Source: Chryseobacterium sp. MA9 (GTDB lineage Bacteria; Bacteroidota; Bacteroidia; Flavobacteriales; Weeksellaceae). Taken from it: a stretch of 64,000 nt of DNA. The position numbers and the translations under genes are program-made. The notes below the pieces were generated by a model. The model was not told where the DNA came from and made no database searches. It was given only the letters and a program-made list of their open reading frames with translations. Positions 45,475 to 53,368 of the stretch are shown here, one piece after another. The stretch lies in the NCBI RefSeq assembly GCF_024399315.1, contig NZ_CP075170.1, positions 4,278,001 to 4,342,000 on the forward strand, in the 5' to 3' direction. The stretch's first letter is position 1. Each line of letters opens with the position of its first letter.

Positions 45475-45490
45475 CCTTAGCGCCTTAGCG
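45475..45490. repeat. Tandem octamer CCTTAGCG x2
   Basis: Two exact adjacent copies followed by TTAAAAAC, 19 bp after the nested inverted repeat, whose right arm shares GCGCCTTA. The remaining sequence up to 45833 shows no gene. Confidence 0.5.
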
Positions 45491-45833
45491 TTAAAAACAA
45501 AATAATAACGTTGCTAAAATCACCAAGTTTCATCCAATCAACTTGTTGATTCCTTCTTCGCACCCTTATATTCAGCATTAAGAATAGAAAATTTGCGTTT
45601 ACAATAAAATCTGCTTTTAAAGCATTTCATCGGCAGAATTAAACTCTTTTTTTTATTCTAATGATGATTAGACTTTCATTATGGGGACATGATGTTTCAT
45701 TTTTATCAGATTAAAATTTTAAACAGCAGTATTCAATAGTTTCTTTGATTGAAAAAGAACGGTTTTAAATTGTTAGGCACCAAATACTTTGCTATATTTA
45801 TAGGATCAAACCACCTCACAAAACTTATCTGCT

Positions 45834-47366
45834 ATGAAAAAAGTTCTTTTAATCCTTTTGGGAATCATTATTATTCTGGCTGCTGTAGTATTGATTAAAA
45901 CTTATACCTATCCGTTTAAGAAAAATAATATTGGAGCAGGCGAGGGATGGAAGCCTATAAAAAATGACTCTGCAGTCATGAGGCTTTCCGGAGGTATAAA
46001 AGTTCCAACCGTTTCTACAGGTAGTTTAGGAGAATTTGACTATGCACCGTTCGATCTGTTCAAAACCTATTTAAAAACATCCTATCCATTAGTCTACCAG
46101 AATACAGAAAATGTTGAGGTGAACCAATATGGGCTGGTGTTCAGACTTAAAGGAAGCAATCCTGCCTTGGAACCCATTTTATTTCTTTCTCATATGGATG
46201 TTGTTCCTCCCGGAGATGCTGACATTAAAAATAATGAAGAAAATATATTCCGTCCGGATGATAAACCGGCAGAACCTGTTGCAAAAGTAGCGGAAGACTG
46301 GGATTTTGCCCCTTTTTCCGGAGCTGTAGCCAATGGAAGAATCTATGGAAGAGGAGCAATAGACATGAAAGGAATGCTGTTCTCCTTAATGGAATCTATG
46401 AATTCTATGATTAAAAACAAGCAGATTCCGCAGCGTGATATTTATCTTGCTTTTGGTTTTGATGAAGAAGTAGGCGGGCAAAAAGGAGCTATTCAGATTG
46501 CAGATTATTTTAAGAAAAAAGGATTGAAGTTCGATGCTGTTTATGACGAAGGTGGATTGATTATGCGAAAAGGAAATGTCGCAGGAATCGATACAGATGT
46601 GGCTGTCGTAGGATGTGCAGAAAAAGGTTTTCTTTCTGCAAAAATAAAAGTAAAAGGACTGGGTGGACATTCTTCTATGCCTCCTATGGAAAGTGCCATT
46701 GGGAAAGCAGCTGTCATCATGCAGCGTTTGGAAGATGATCAGATGAAACCTGTGATCACTCCGTTAATCAAAGAGTTTTTTAACAATATAGGAGGTGAAA
46801 TGCCTTTTACAACAAGAATGGCACTGGCCAATCAATGGCTTTTAAAACCCGTGTTGATTTCCCAGCTTACCAAAAATAATACAACCAATGCATTGGTAAG
46901 AACAACCACAGCCCTGACGATGATGAAAGGCAGTGACGGTACCAATGTTCTTTCTCCTGAAGTTGAATTTGTTGTTAATTTCAGATTACTTCCCGGAAAT
47001 TCTGTAAAAGATGTGCGTGATCATATTGCCAAAGCAACTGAAGGTTTTGATGTTGAGATAGAAGAAATTGACAATACAAGAGAAGCTTCTGCAATTTCCC
47101 CAACTAATACGAAAGCTTTTAAAATCATAGAAGCCGGAGTCAAGGAAATTCACCCCGGAGCAATTGTTACCCCATATCTTACCATGGCTGGAACAGATGC
47201 CGGAAAATATGAGATTGTGAGCAAAAATGTGTACAGATTCATGCCGATTAAAATCAACAGTGCAGAACAGCAGAGTATCCACAGTACCAATGAATATCTC
47301 AGCATTGAAAACTATCTTAAAATGATCCACTACTTTGAGTACGTGATGAAGAATTATGATAAATAA
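45834..47366 (+). CDS. M20 family metallopeptidase (membrane-anchored, Gly-Xaa-carboxypeptidase-like)
   Basis: 510 aa. An N-terminal hydrophobic helix (residues 4-24) anchors or exports it. M20 zinc ligands and catalytic residues: LFLSHMDVVPPGD (His, Asp), EDWDFAPFSG...GRGAIDMKG (bridging Asp), FGFDEEVGGQKG (Glu-Glu), and HSTNEYLS near the C-terminus. The dimerisation domain (GGHSSMPP) lies between. Length and insertions fit the carboxypeptidase S/PM20D1 group. Substrate unknown; an extra-cytoplasmic peptide or N-acyl amino-acid hydrolase is likely. Confidence 0.92.
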   Translation: MKKVLLILLGIIIILAAVVLIKTYTYPFKKNNIGAGEGWKPIKNDSAVMRLSGGIKVPTVSTGSLGEFDYAPFDLFKTYLKTSYPLVYQNTENVEVNQYGLVFRLKGSNPALEPILFLSHMDVVPPGDADIKNNEENIFRPDDKPAEPVAKVAEDWDFAPFSGAVANGRIYGRGAIDMKGMLFSLMESMNSMIKNKQIPQRDIYLAFGFDEEVGGQKGAIQIADYFKKKGLKFDAVYDEGGLIMRKGNVAGIDTDVAVVGCAEKGFLSAKIKVKGLGGHSSMPPMESAIGKAAVIMQRLEDDQMKPVITPLIKEFFNNIGGEMPFTTRMALANQWLLKPVLISQLTKNNTTNALVRTTTALTMMKGSDGTNVLSPEVEFVVNFRLLPGNSVKDVRDHIAKATEGFDVEIEEIDNTREASAISPTNTKAFKIIEAGVKEIHPGAIVTPYLTMAGTDAGKYEIVSKNVYRFMPIKINSAEQQSIHSTNEYLSIENYLKMIHYFEYVMKNYDK

Positions 47367-47488
47367 ATGTCAATAATGAATGATCAATTCGTTGCGCTTG
47401 TGAATTTTTTTGAGTTTCGGGTTACATGCTATATATTTCAGGTTTGTAGATAATACATTCGTTATACAGATTAGATTTCAAATCTATG

Positions 47489-47528
47489 ATTGACCATTGA
47501 CTTTGCGAAGCAAAATTGACTATTGACT
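47489..47528. repeat. Direct repeat ATTGACyATTGACT flanking a small hairpin
   Basis: Copies at 47489-47502 and 47515-47528 (one mismatch) enclose TTTGC-GAA-GCAAA. A 15-bp palindrome (TAGATTT/AAATCTA with a single centre base) stands just before, at 47472-47486. Confidence 0.55.
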
Positions 47529-47564
47529 AACCAATTATCCAAAATTTTTTACAAAAAATATATT

Positions 47565-47581
47565 GCGTCAAGTTTTGTCGC
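47565..47581. promoter_or_regulatory. Candidate operator dyad GCGTCAA-gtt-TTGTCGC (copy 2)
   Basis: Seven-bp arms with one mismatch and the same centre as the dyad at 35302, here 40 bp before the gene at 47621. A TAGCTTTG promoter box lies just after it at 47592-47599, so a bound protein would sit on the promoter. Confidence 0.4.
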
Positions 47582-47620
47582 TTTACGGATATAGCTTTGT
47601 CATATCAAAATTACAGAGCT

Positions 47621-48316
47621 ATGGAATTGCCATTTTACTTAAACTTTAACGACTTTGAAAGTAATTATTACGACAACCTTGAAAAATGGTTTGAAGAATA
47701 TCATAATACCAGCGAAACAGACTATCTGAATGCTCTTGCTGAACTTTACAGTCCGTATGTCTATTATAATTTTACTGATGATATGCTAAAGCCGGATGCT
47801 TCCATTGAAGTGAAAGACTGCTTTTTTCCTTATCATGAAAAAATTGGCCTTTCTTTCTGTATTGATTATGAAAACGGAACTTCACCAGCCAATGGGATGA
47901 ATCAGGTTTTTGAATTTAAGAATATTTCCATGATGGAGTATGCCCAGCATATTCTTGATAAGATCAATAAATTTTGTTCAAAAAACCCTCAAGCACTTGA
48001 TGGTAATAAAAATATTCAGGATTACATTAATAACTATGCTATTGTTACGTCAATGGAAGGAGTAGGGTATTGTATCAGCTATAACCGTCATCAGAAAGCA
48101 ATTCCTTTTTTAAAAGCCTACCTTCCGTATTATGGTCAGACAGTCAATATGGCGGTATACAGAGACTTTCTTTTTTCTGTTGTCCAGATTGCTGAATTCA
48201 TAGATCAGAAACTGAAGACGGTACATGCATTTAAACAGACCATTTATGCCCGTTCAAAAGCAGAAGCTAAATTCAATGTGCAGTTGAGCCGACAGTTTTT
48301 GACGTTGTGCAACTAA
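47621..48316 (+). CDS. Hypothetical soluble protein
   Basis: 231 aa from the ATG at 47621 (MELPFYLNFNDFESNYYDN...); a TTG eight codons upstream overlaps the promoter box and is rejected. Rich in Tyr, Phe, Asn; no signal peptide. The second half is helical (FCSKNPQALDGNKNIQDYINNY, AVYRDFLFSVVQIAEFIDQKLK), and the tail has the pattern of a small alpha domain often met next to mobile genetic elements (FKQTIYARSKAEAKFN). I do not know the family. Its promoter carries the dyad shared with the T9SS propeller gene. Confidence 0.65.
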   Translation: MELPFYLNFNDFESNYYDNLEKWFEEYHNTSETDYLNALAELYSPYVYYNFTDDMLKPDASIEVKDCFFPYHEKIGLSFCIDYENGTSPANGMNQVFEFKNISMMEYAQHILDKINKFCSKNPQALDGNKNIQDYINNYAIVTSMEGVGYCISYNRHQKAIPFLKAYLPYYGQTVNMAVYRDFLFSVVQIAEFIDQKLKTVHAFKQTIYARSKAEAKFNVQLSRQFLTLCN

Positions 48317-48377
48317 AATTTTACACCAAACATTCATACTTAATTATATTGCGGAAAAACTTATGTTTTTCAACCAA

Positions 48378-48405
48378 AAATCCCGGTCAGCGATGACCGG
48401 GATTT
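48378..48405 (+). terminator. Bidirectional terminator with GCGA loop
   Basis: AAATCCCGGTCA, loop GCGA, exact complement. It separates the unknown gene and the convergent DUF2490 gene. Confidence 0.88.
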
Positions 48406-48439
48406 TGTATGTGATATTATTATAGAAATATTCTTCCTG

Positions 48440-49240
48440 CTATTTCTTTTTATAAGGAATATTCCAGATCAGGTCTGCCGCCAGATAATGAACACCTCCA
48501 TGATGAATACTTCTGCTGTCTCTGATAAGATCATCCATATATCCTACATCTACTGTAAAAGGCGAATTAGGAATTGTAAACATATAATAAGCCGCAATTC
48601 GCATTTCACGATATCCGAACGAACCCCACTGAGGATCAGGTTCGTTGAGGTGGCTGATGGAAAACAGCGCTTCTGCACTCAACGCCAGTTTCTGATTGTT
48701 TTTAGGAGATAAATTATAGGTTAATTGGCTTTTGATACGAGTTCTGAATTGAAAATCTTCCTCTACTTGATGAAAATCTGCATCAAAAAACTTTCTGAAT
48801 TCCTGTCGCACCGTATTTTTTAGTTTCCATTTCTTTCCAAGGTCAAAAGTGTACGCATATCTTCCGTAAATTCTGAATTCCTGTTCCGTATTTTCCTTAT
48901 CATAGGGAGCCGTACTTTCGTATTGTGGCTGCCGGCGGTAACTCAAAGCATAACTATACTGCTGGTGTGGCGCAAAGGAATGGTAAACTTCATGATTCAA
49001 GACAATAATAGCTTGTTTAGAAAATAAATTATGAGTATCCGGGGCGCTTTTTCTCCCGATTGCAACGTAGCTCAACGCTTGTTTCTTTCCCAGAGAATCC
49101 AGCTGTCGTTTCACTCCAAAGGCTCCCCAGAATGCATTATTGGCGTCACCTAATCCCGGTGGGCTGATCTGTGCTTTTAGAGATGTTCCTATGCATCCTA
49201 ATAAAAATAATCCTGCAAAAATTTTCTTCGTACTCAACAT
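48440..49240 (-). CDS. DUF2490 outer-membrane beta-barrel-like protein
   Basis: 266 aa from the ATG at 49240, which gives a proper signal peptide (MLSTKKIFAGLFLLGCIGTSLKAQ); a start at 49372 adds 44 residues without a signal. Alternating hydrophobic strands and the DUF2490 pattern WAFGVKRQLDS-like opening, RLEFRKFFD (here RQEFRKFFDAD), and YMDDL near the end, finishing in IPYKKK. The family is thought to form small outer-membrane barrels of unknown role in Bacteroidota. Its promoter region faces the DnaA-box cluster. Confidence 0.75.
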   Translation of the reverse strand: MLSTKKIFAGLFLLGCIGTSLKAQISPPGLGDANNAFWGAFGVKRQLDSLGKKQALSYVAIGRKSAPDTHNLFSKQAIIVLNHEVYHSFAPHQQYSYALSYRRQPQYESTAPYDKENTEQEFRIYGRYAYTFDLGKKWKLKNTVRQEFRKFFDADFHQVEEDFQFRTRIKSQLTYNLSPKNNQKLALSAEALFSISHLNEPDPQWGSFGYREMRIAAYYMFTIPNSPFTVDVGYMDDLIRDSRSIHHGGVHYLAADLIWNIPYKKK

Positions 49241-49471
49241 AATGGATAGCTGCTTTACTGTAAATTTTAAATGACTGCGAAACCATGAGATGCTAAAAAA
49301 TACCGTTGAAACGCAGAGAGAATACCTCGTGATCGCAAAATTATAAGCTTTGTTCATAGAATGTTTATTCAAAATCTTTTAATACTGTTTAAAAACATGA
49401 CAAAATAAACACCTGATTTAGGATAGAATTAGGAATAAAAATATTCGATGTTTTTTTGCATTAAGATCAAT

Positions 49472-49502
49472 TGTGGATAAAATGTTGATAACTTATGGAT
49501 AA
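49472..49502 (+). other. Cluster of three DnaA-box-like sites with 11-bp spacing
   Basis: TGTGGATAA (49472-49480) is an exact DnaA box (complement of TTATCCACA). TGTTGATAA (49483-49491) and TATGGATAA (49494-49502) each differ by one base. Start positions are 49472, 49483 and 49494, so all three face the same side of the helix in the same orientation. AT-rich DNA lies upstream. Confidence 0.5.
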
Positions 49503-49533
49503 CTTGAAAAAGTTATATATGCACACAATATCA

Positions 49534-49566
49534 AAATCGCCGCAATATTCAATATTGCGGCGATTT
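49534..49566 (-). terminator. Perfect 33-bp inverted repeat, likely terminator of the 49596 gene
   Basis: Sixteen-bp arms (AAATCGCCGCAATATT and its exact complement) around a single C at 49550. It lies 29 bp after the stop of the minus-strand gene. The following T run is short. Confidence 0.65.
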
Positions 49567-49595
49567 AAAATTTATGGAACTTGTTTGTTATGATT

Positions 49596-50006
49596 CTATC
49601 CTGCTTTACACATGGCATCCCAGGTCGTCCAGAAATGAGCATTGATTGCTCCGATAGGAGGATTGGTGCTGTCAGCAACAATACCTACCATTGAAGCACA
49701 GTTAGAGTTACAGCCTATCTCATTATGGCTTCCGTTCTGAGGCGGAATCTGGCGCCATGTACCGGTAGATCCACTTAGTAATTCTACCTTAATTTCAAAG
49801 ATCCCTGAAAGATTAGGAGTCTGAATTTGCTTGGTCGGATTTTCACTGGAAATGGTATCGCTCCAATTTCCCTGTGAAAATGTTACCCGCCATGTAGATA
49901 TCATTCTGGCAGTGTCATTCTGAGGTGAAAGATATACCCAAAATTGTGCTCCGTTTCCAAGTACTACCTGACCGGAAGAATTTGCATTTACACTTGTTGA
50001 TGTCAT
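49596..50006 (-). CDS. Hypothetical beta-rich protein
   Basis: 136 aa, rich in Ser, Thr, Asn, Gly and Trp, with no signal peptide. Extended strands separated by turns (GQVVLGNGAQFWVYL, RMISTWRVTFSQGNWSD, GIFEIKVELLSG) suggest a beta-sandwich of the kind found in small lectins or secretion-tube proteins; a Cys-rich turn (GCNSNC) and the terminal WDAMCKAG hold three Cys. I do not recognise it. It stands alone between the inverted repeat and the tRNA-Ser gene. Confidence 0.65.
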   Translation of the reverse strand: MTSTSVNANSSGQVVLGNGAQFWVYLSPQNDTARMISTWRVTFSQGNWSDTISSENPTKQIQTPNLSGIFEIKVELLSGSTGTWRQIPPQNGSHNEIGCNSNCASMVGIVADSTNPPIGAINAHFWTTWDAMCKAG

Positions 50007-50158
50007 ATCGATTTGGATTTTAGATGGTTAGATTGTATTTCAAAGTAACGAAGAACAGAGACTATATGATATAGTATAAATTACCAATTATGATTTTGAG
50101 TATAAATACTTATGAAGTAGAGAATTGAATATGAATCAAGAATTTTGACAAAAAAATA

Positions 50159-50183
50159 AGCCTGTGCTAATGAAGCACAGGCT
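50159..50183 (-). terminator. Terminator of tRNA-Ser
   Basis: AGCCTGTGCT, loop of five, AGCACAGGCT; on the minus strand followed by TTATTTTTTTG. T runs also follow on the plus side. Confidence 0.85.
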
Positions 50184-50195
50184 GTAATTTTTTTG

Positions 50196-50282
50196 CAGAG
50201 AGGAAGGGATTCGAACCCTCGATACAGTTACCCGTATACTACCTTTCCAGGGTAGCTCCTTCAACCACTCGGACACCTCTCT
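50196..50282 (-). tRNA. tRNA-Ser (anticodon GGA)
   Basis: 87 nt on the minus strand. Acceptor AGAGAGG pairs with CCTCTCT, discriminator G. Anticodon stem CTACC/GGTAG with loop CTGGAAA; anticodon GGA. Long variable arm typical of Ser; T loop TTCGAAT. Confidence 0.96.
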
Positions 50283-50337
50283 TTTTGAGATTGCAAAAAT
50301 AGTGTAATTTCTTTAATATCCAAATTATTCTTGCAAT

Positions 50338-51354
50338 TTAATCCGTAATTTCTCCACAAAGGCTTCTGGTGAAATTATCAGCAAAGCTTCCGGAGTAGCT
50401 TGGATTATCAATAAGGTGCATTGCTTTTGTAATCGCTGTTTCCGCAGTCATATCTCTTCCGCTGATTGCTCCGATCCTGGAGAAAATATTACTGTTTTCA
50501 TATTTTCCGAATGAGATACCTCCTGAAATACACTGGCTTACCACTACGATTTCCGTTCCGTTATTTCTGATTTCCTGAAGTGTTTCCTGAGTTTTTGCAC
50601 TGCTGAAAATCGTTCCTGAACCGAAAACCTGAAGAATAAGAACCTTCATTTTAGGGATTTCTCTGAAATGACTCAGATGCATACCTGGGAAAATTCTCCA
50701 GAATAAAATATCTTCAGAAATATGTTCATCTACATGGAATTCAACTTCAGGGTCACAACGGAAAAGGTTGTCTTTAAGAATATTCAAATGAACTCCGGAT
50801 TGTCCCAAAATAGGATAGTTCGGACTTGCATAAGCATCAAAATACTCCGCAGAATATTTCAAGGTTCTGTTTCCTCTTAATAATTTATATTCAAAGTATA
50901 TGGCAACCTCCTGAATCACTGCTTCATCATTCTCATAAAGACTGGCGTAATAAAGGCTGGTCAGAAGATTTTCCTTTGCATCTGTTCTCAAGTCACCAAT
51001 CGGAAGCTGAGAACCGGTCATGATGACTGGCTTTCTTAATCCTTTAAGCATGAAACTTAATGCTGATGCTGTATAAGACATAGTATCTGTCCCGTGAAGA
51101 ATCAGGAATCCGTCATAGTCATTATAGTTTTTAAGAATATAATTGGCGATGATCTTCCATTCTTCAGGTCCCATATCTGACGAGTCCAGTGGTTTGGCGA
51201 AAGGATGAACAAAGACTTCACACTCCATGAGCCTCATTTCAGGCATTTTTTCAAATATATTACCAAAATCAAAGGCACGGAGACTTCCGGTTTCATAATC
51301 TTTTTCCATCCCGATGGTTCCACCGGTATAGATGAGCAGGACTTTTCGCTTCAT
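50338..51354 (-). CDS. ansA: Type I L-asparaginase
   Basis: 338 aa. The first catalytic Thr is in LLIYTGGTIGM (about Thr10) and the second in LHGTDTMSYTASALSFML with the Asp and Lys elements nearby (TGSQLPIGDLRTDAKEN). No signal peptide, so the enzyme is cytoplasmic, as is usual for type I (AnsA), and hydrolyses Asn to Asp and ammonia with low affinity. Promoter box TAATTTTG is 47 nt upstream. Confidence 0.93.
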   Translation of the reverse strand: MKRKVLLIYTGGTIGMEKDYETGSLRAFDFGNIFEKMPEMRLMECEVFVHPFAKPLDSSDMGPEEWKIIANYILKNYNDYDGFLILHGTDTMSYTASALSFMLKGLRKPVIMTGSQLPIGDLRTDAKENLLTSLYYASLYENDEAVIQEVAIYFEYKLLRGNRTLKYSAEYFDAYASPNYPILGQSGVHLNILKDNLFRCDPEVEFHVDEHISEDILFWRIFPGMHLSHFREIPKMKVLILQVFGSGTIFSSAKTQETLQEIRNNGTEIVVVSQCISGGISFGKYENSNIFSRIGAISGRDMTAETAITKAMHLIDNPSYSGSFADNFTRSLCGEITD

Positions 51355-51400
51355 GTACTATTTTTAATTAAGAATTGGAGCCCGATTAGGGTTCATAGGT

Positions 51401-51408
51401 CAAAATTA
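51401..51408 (-). promoter_or_regulatory. TAnnTTTG promoter box for asparaginase
   Basis: Minus-strand TAATTTTG, 46 nt before the ATG at 51354. Confidence 0.5.
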
Positions 51409-51515
51409 CGTTAATTTGCAAAGATTTGAAAATGAATGAAACGCTTAGATCAAAATTTTATAAGAATAAGATGATAATTGCAGACGTTTCATAGGGCTAT
51501 TGAAAAAATAACTAA

Positions 51516-52196
51516 ATGCGGATGAAAGACTTAGCGCAAACTTTTGAATATTTAAAACAGTTTTTAACCGAAGAAAGACTCGCGAAAATTGAACATTTCT
51601 CTCAGGAGAGTTCAGACTTTGTACTTCCGGTAGTAGAAGATGTCTACCAGTTTAGAAATGCAGCGGCAATTGTACGTTCTGTGGAAGCCTGCGGCTTTCA
51701 TAAAGTGGTGGCTTTGCAGGAAGAATACAGTTTTGAACCTAATCTTCGGGTAACAAAGGGCGCAGATACCTGGGTTGAAGTAGAAAAGCTTCCCCGAAAT
51801 ATGGAATCCTTTCAGAGTATTAAAGACAGAGGGTACAAAATTGTGGTGGTTTCATTGGAAAATAATGCTAAAATGTTACCTGAATATGAAATTACAGAAC
51901 CCATTGCTTTAGTTTTTGGAACAGAGATGGAAGGAGTATCTCAGGAAATTTTAGATTTTGCAGATGAAACGCTGGCCATTCCGATGTATGGGTTTACGAG
52001 AAGTTTCAACGTTTCTGTAGCTGCTTCAATCTGTATGTATGAATTGAAACAGAAGCTGATAAAATCTGATATTGATTACAAGCTGAATGAAGAAAAGCTT
52101 TTAAGAATGAAAATCCTTTGGGCGGTCAACTCCATGAGAAGCGGACAGCAAATTTTTGAGAAATATCTGAAAGAAAATAATATTGATTGGAAATAA
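51516..52196 (+). CDS. TrmH-family (SpoU) tRNA/rRNA 2'-O-methyltransferase
   Basis: 226 aa; ATG at 51516 or 51522. SPOUT motifs: VYQFRNAAAIVRSVEACGFHKVVAL (motif 1), IALVFGTEMEGVSQEILDFADETLAIPMYGFTRSFNVSVAASICMYEL (motifs 2 and 3, the knotted SAM site). The length and the N-terminal helix match TrmH (Gm18) of the short type. A TrmH call is likely but the exact target nucleotide cannot be fixed from sequence. Terminated by a strong hairpin. Confidence 0.88.
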   Translation: MRMKDLAQTFEYLKQFLTEERLAKIEHFSQESSDFVLPVVEDVYQFRNAAAIVRSVEACGFHKVVALQEEYSFEPNLRVTKGADTWVEVEKLPRNMESFQSIKDRGYKIVVVSLENNAKMLPEYEITEPIALVFGTEMEGVSQEILDFADETLAIPMYGFTRSFNVSVAASICMYELKQKLIKSDIDYKLNEEKLLRMKILWAVNSMRSGQQIFEKYLKENNIDWK

Positions 52197-52208
52197 TTAA
52201 TCAGAATA

Positions 52209-52240
52209 AAAAAGAGGAGGTTCGCAAACCTCCTCTTTTT
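52209..52240 (+). terminator. Bidirectional terminator
   Basis: AAAAAGAGGAGGTT, loop CGCA, exact complement, 14-bp stem between convergent genes. Confidence 0.92.
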
Positions 52241-52280
52241 TTATAATAGCTGAGAAACAATAATTTTCTCAGTCATATGT

Positions 52281-52976
52281 CTATATCATATTATAATAAT
52301 TCCATGCGGCTACAAAAACTCCTGCAGTTTCGGTTCTTAGTCTTTGATTTCCTAGAGAGACTGCTTTTACTTTATTTTCTGCCAGAAATGCAATCTCCTT
52401 TTCAGAAAAATCACCTTCAGGACCTATTAAAAATGTAAGCTGTTCCATTTGAGGAATATTTTTAAGATCAATTCTTTCCAGATTTTCATGACAGTGGGCT
52501 ACAAAAGTATGTTCAGAATCAGTATTTTTCAGGAAGTCTGTAAGTTTTACAGCATCATTGATGACCGGAAAATGAAATCTCAGACTTTGTTTCGACGCAG
52601 CAACTGCCTGTTTTCTGATTTTATCAATATTGATGTTTTTACGTTCTGTTTTCTCGGTTACAATAATACTAATTTCCGAAATACCCATTTCCACAGCCTT
52701 TTCCACAAAGAACTCGATTCTGTCAATATTCTTGGTGGGAGCAATAGCAATATGAAGTTGAGGGGTGAATTCCGGTAGATTTTCTTTGATCTCAGAAACT
52801 TCAATACTTGCTTTTTTACCTTCTATAAACAGTTTTCCGGAAGCAAGTTTCCCTTTTCCATCCGTCACATGAATGTCTTCGCCATCTCTCATACGAAGTA
52901 CTTTCACAATATGCTGCTGTTCTTCATCATTGATGATGACTTGGTGATCTGTTATTTCTCCGTAAAATAATTTCAT
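52281..52976 (-). CDS. rsmE: 16S rRNA (uracil-1498-N3)-methyltransferase
   Basis: 231 aa. PUA-like N-terminus (FYGEITDHQVIINDEEQQHIVKVLRMRDGEDIHVTDGKG) and SPOUT C-terminus with IGPEGDFSEKEI and VSLGNQRLRTETAG. Methylates U1498 of 16S rRNA. Its ATG overlaps the stop of the unknown gene upstream (ATGA at 52973-52976), so the two are coupled. Confidence 0.95.
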   Translation of the reverse strand: MKLFYGEITDHQVIINDEEQQHIVKVLRMRDGEDIHVTDGKGKLASGKLFIEGKKASIEVSEIKENLPEFTPQLHIAIAPTKNIDRIEFFVEKAVEMGISEISIIVTEKTERKNINIDKIRKQAVAASKQSLRFHFPVINDAVKLTDFLKNTDSEHTFVAHCHENLERIDLKNIPQMEQLTFLIGPEGDFSEKEIAFLAENKVKAVSLGNQRLRTETAGVFVAAWNYYNMI

Positions 52977-53368
52977 ATATCCTGACTTATAAATGCAACT
53001 CCTGTTTTAATGGTTGTATATATGTCCGTATCACACTCCCTGTAAGAACACATGTATATTTCTTCTATCCAGATATTATTAATAAAAATCAGATTTAAAT
53101 ATTCCTGTTTTCTCAAATTATTTTTGATTGATAAATAATCTCCTTCTTTTGGAGTATAAGGAAAACTAAAAAGATGTTCGGAATTGATTAATTTTAAAAC
53201 TTCTTCTTTAATATCCTGAATATATCCAGTTTCAGAACTTGATGGAAAATAATCTAAAGAAGTCTCAGTGTTATCATTTTTTCCTGTAATCGTTTCTAAT
53301 ATCCAGTAATATTTTGAGTTTTTTTTAGAATGTGTACCCAGTACTTTTTCTTCTAAGAGTATTTTCAT
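52973..53368 (-). CDS. Hypothetical protein between tsaD and rsmE
   Basis: 131 aa, soluble, no motif that I know. It overlaps both neighbours by four bases (stop/start ATGA at 53365-53368 and 52973-52976), so it is translated in one coupled operon with tsaD and rsmE. The sequence has mixed alpha/beta character and a Cys/Asp-rich end (MCSYRECDTDI). The base composition is a little more AT-rich than tsaD, so it may be a late insertion in the operon. Confidence 0.7.
   Translation of the reverse strand: MKILLEEKVLGTHSKKNSKYYWILETITGKNDNTETSLDYFPSSSETGYIQDIKEEVLKLINSEHLFSFPYTPKEGDYLSIKNNLRKQEYLNLIFINNIWIEEIYMCSYRECDTDIYTTIKTGVAFISQDI

Noticed and set aside
49241-49372. N-terminal extension of the DUF2490 protein
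   Set aside because: The 44 extra residues carry no signal and precede a perfect signal peptide beginning at 49240.
49241-49595. Chromosome origin oriC
   Set aside because: Only one exact DnaA box, dnaA is absent from the window and neighbouring genes converge instead of diverging. Kept as DnaA-box cluster only.
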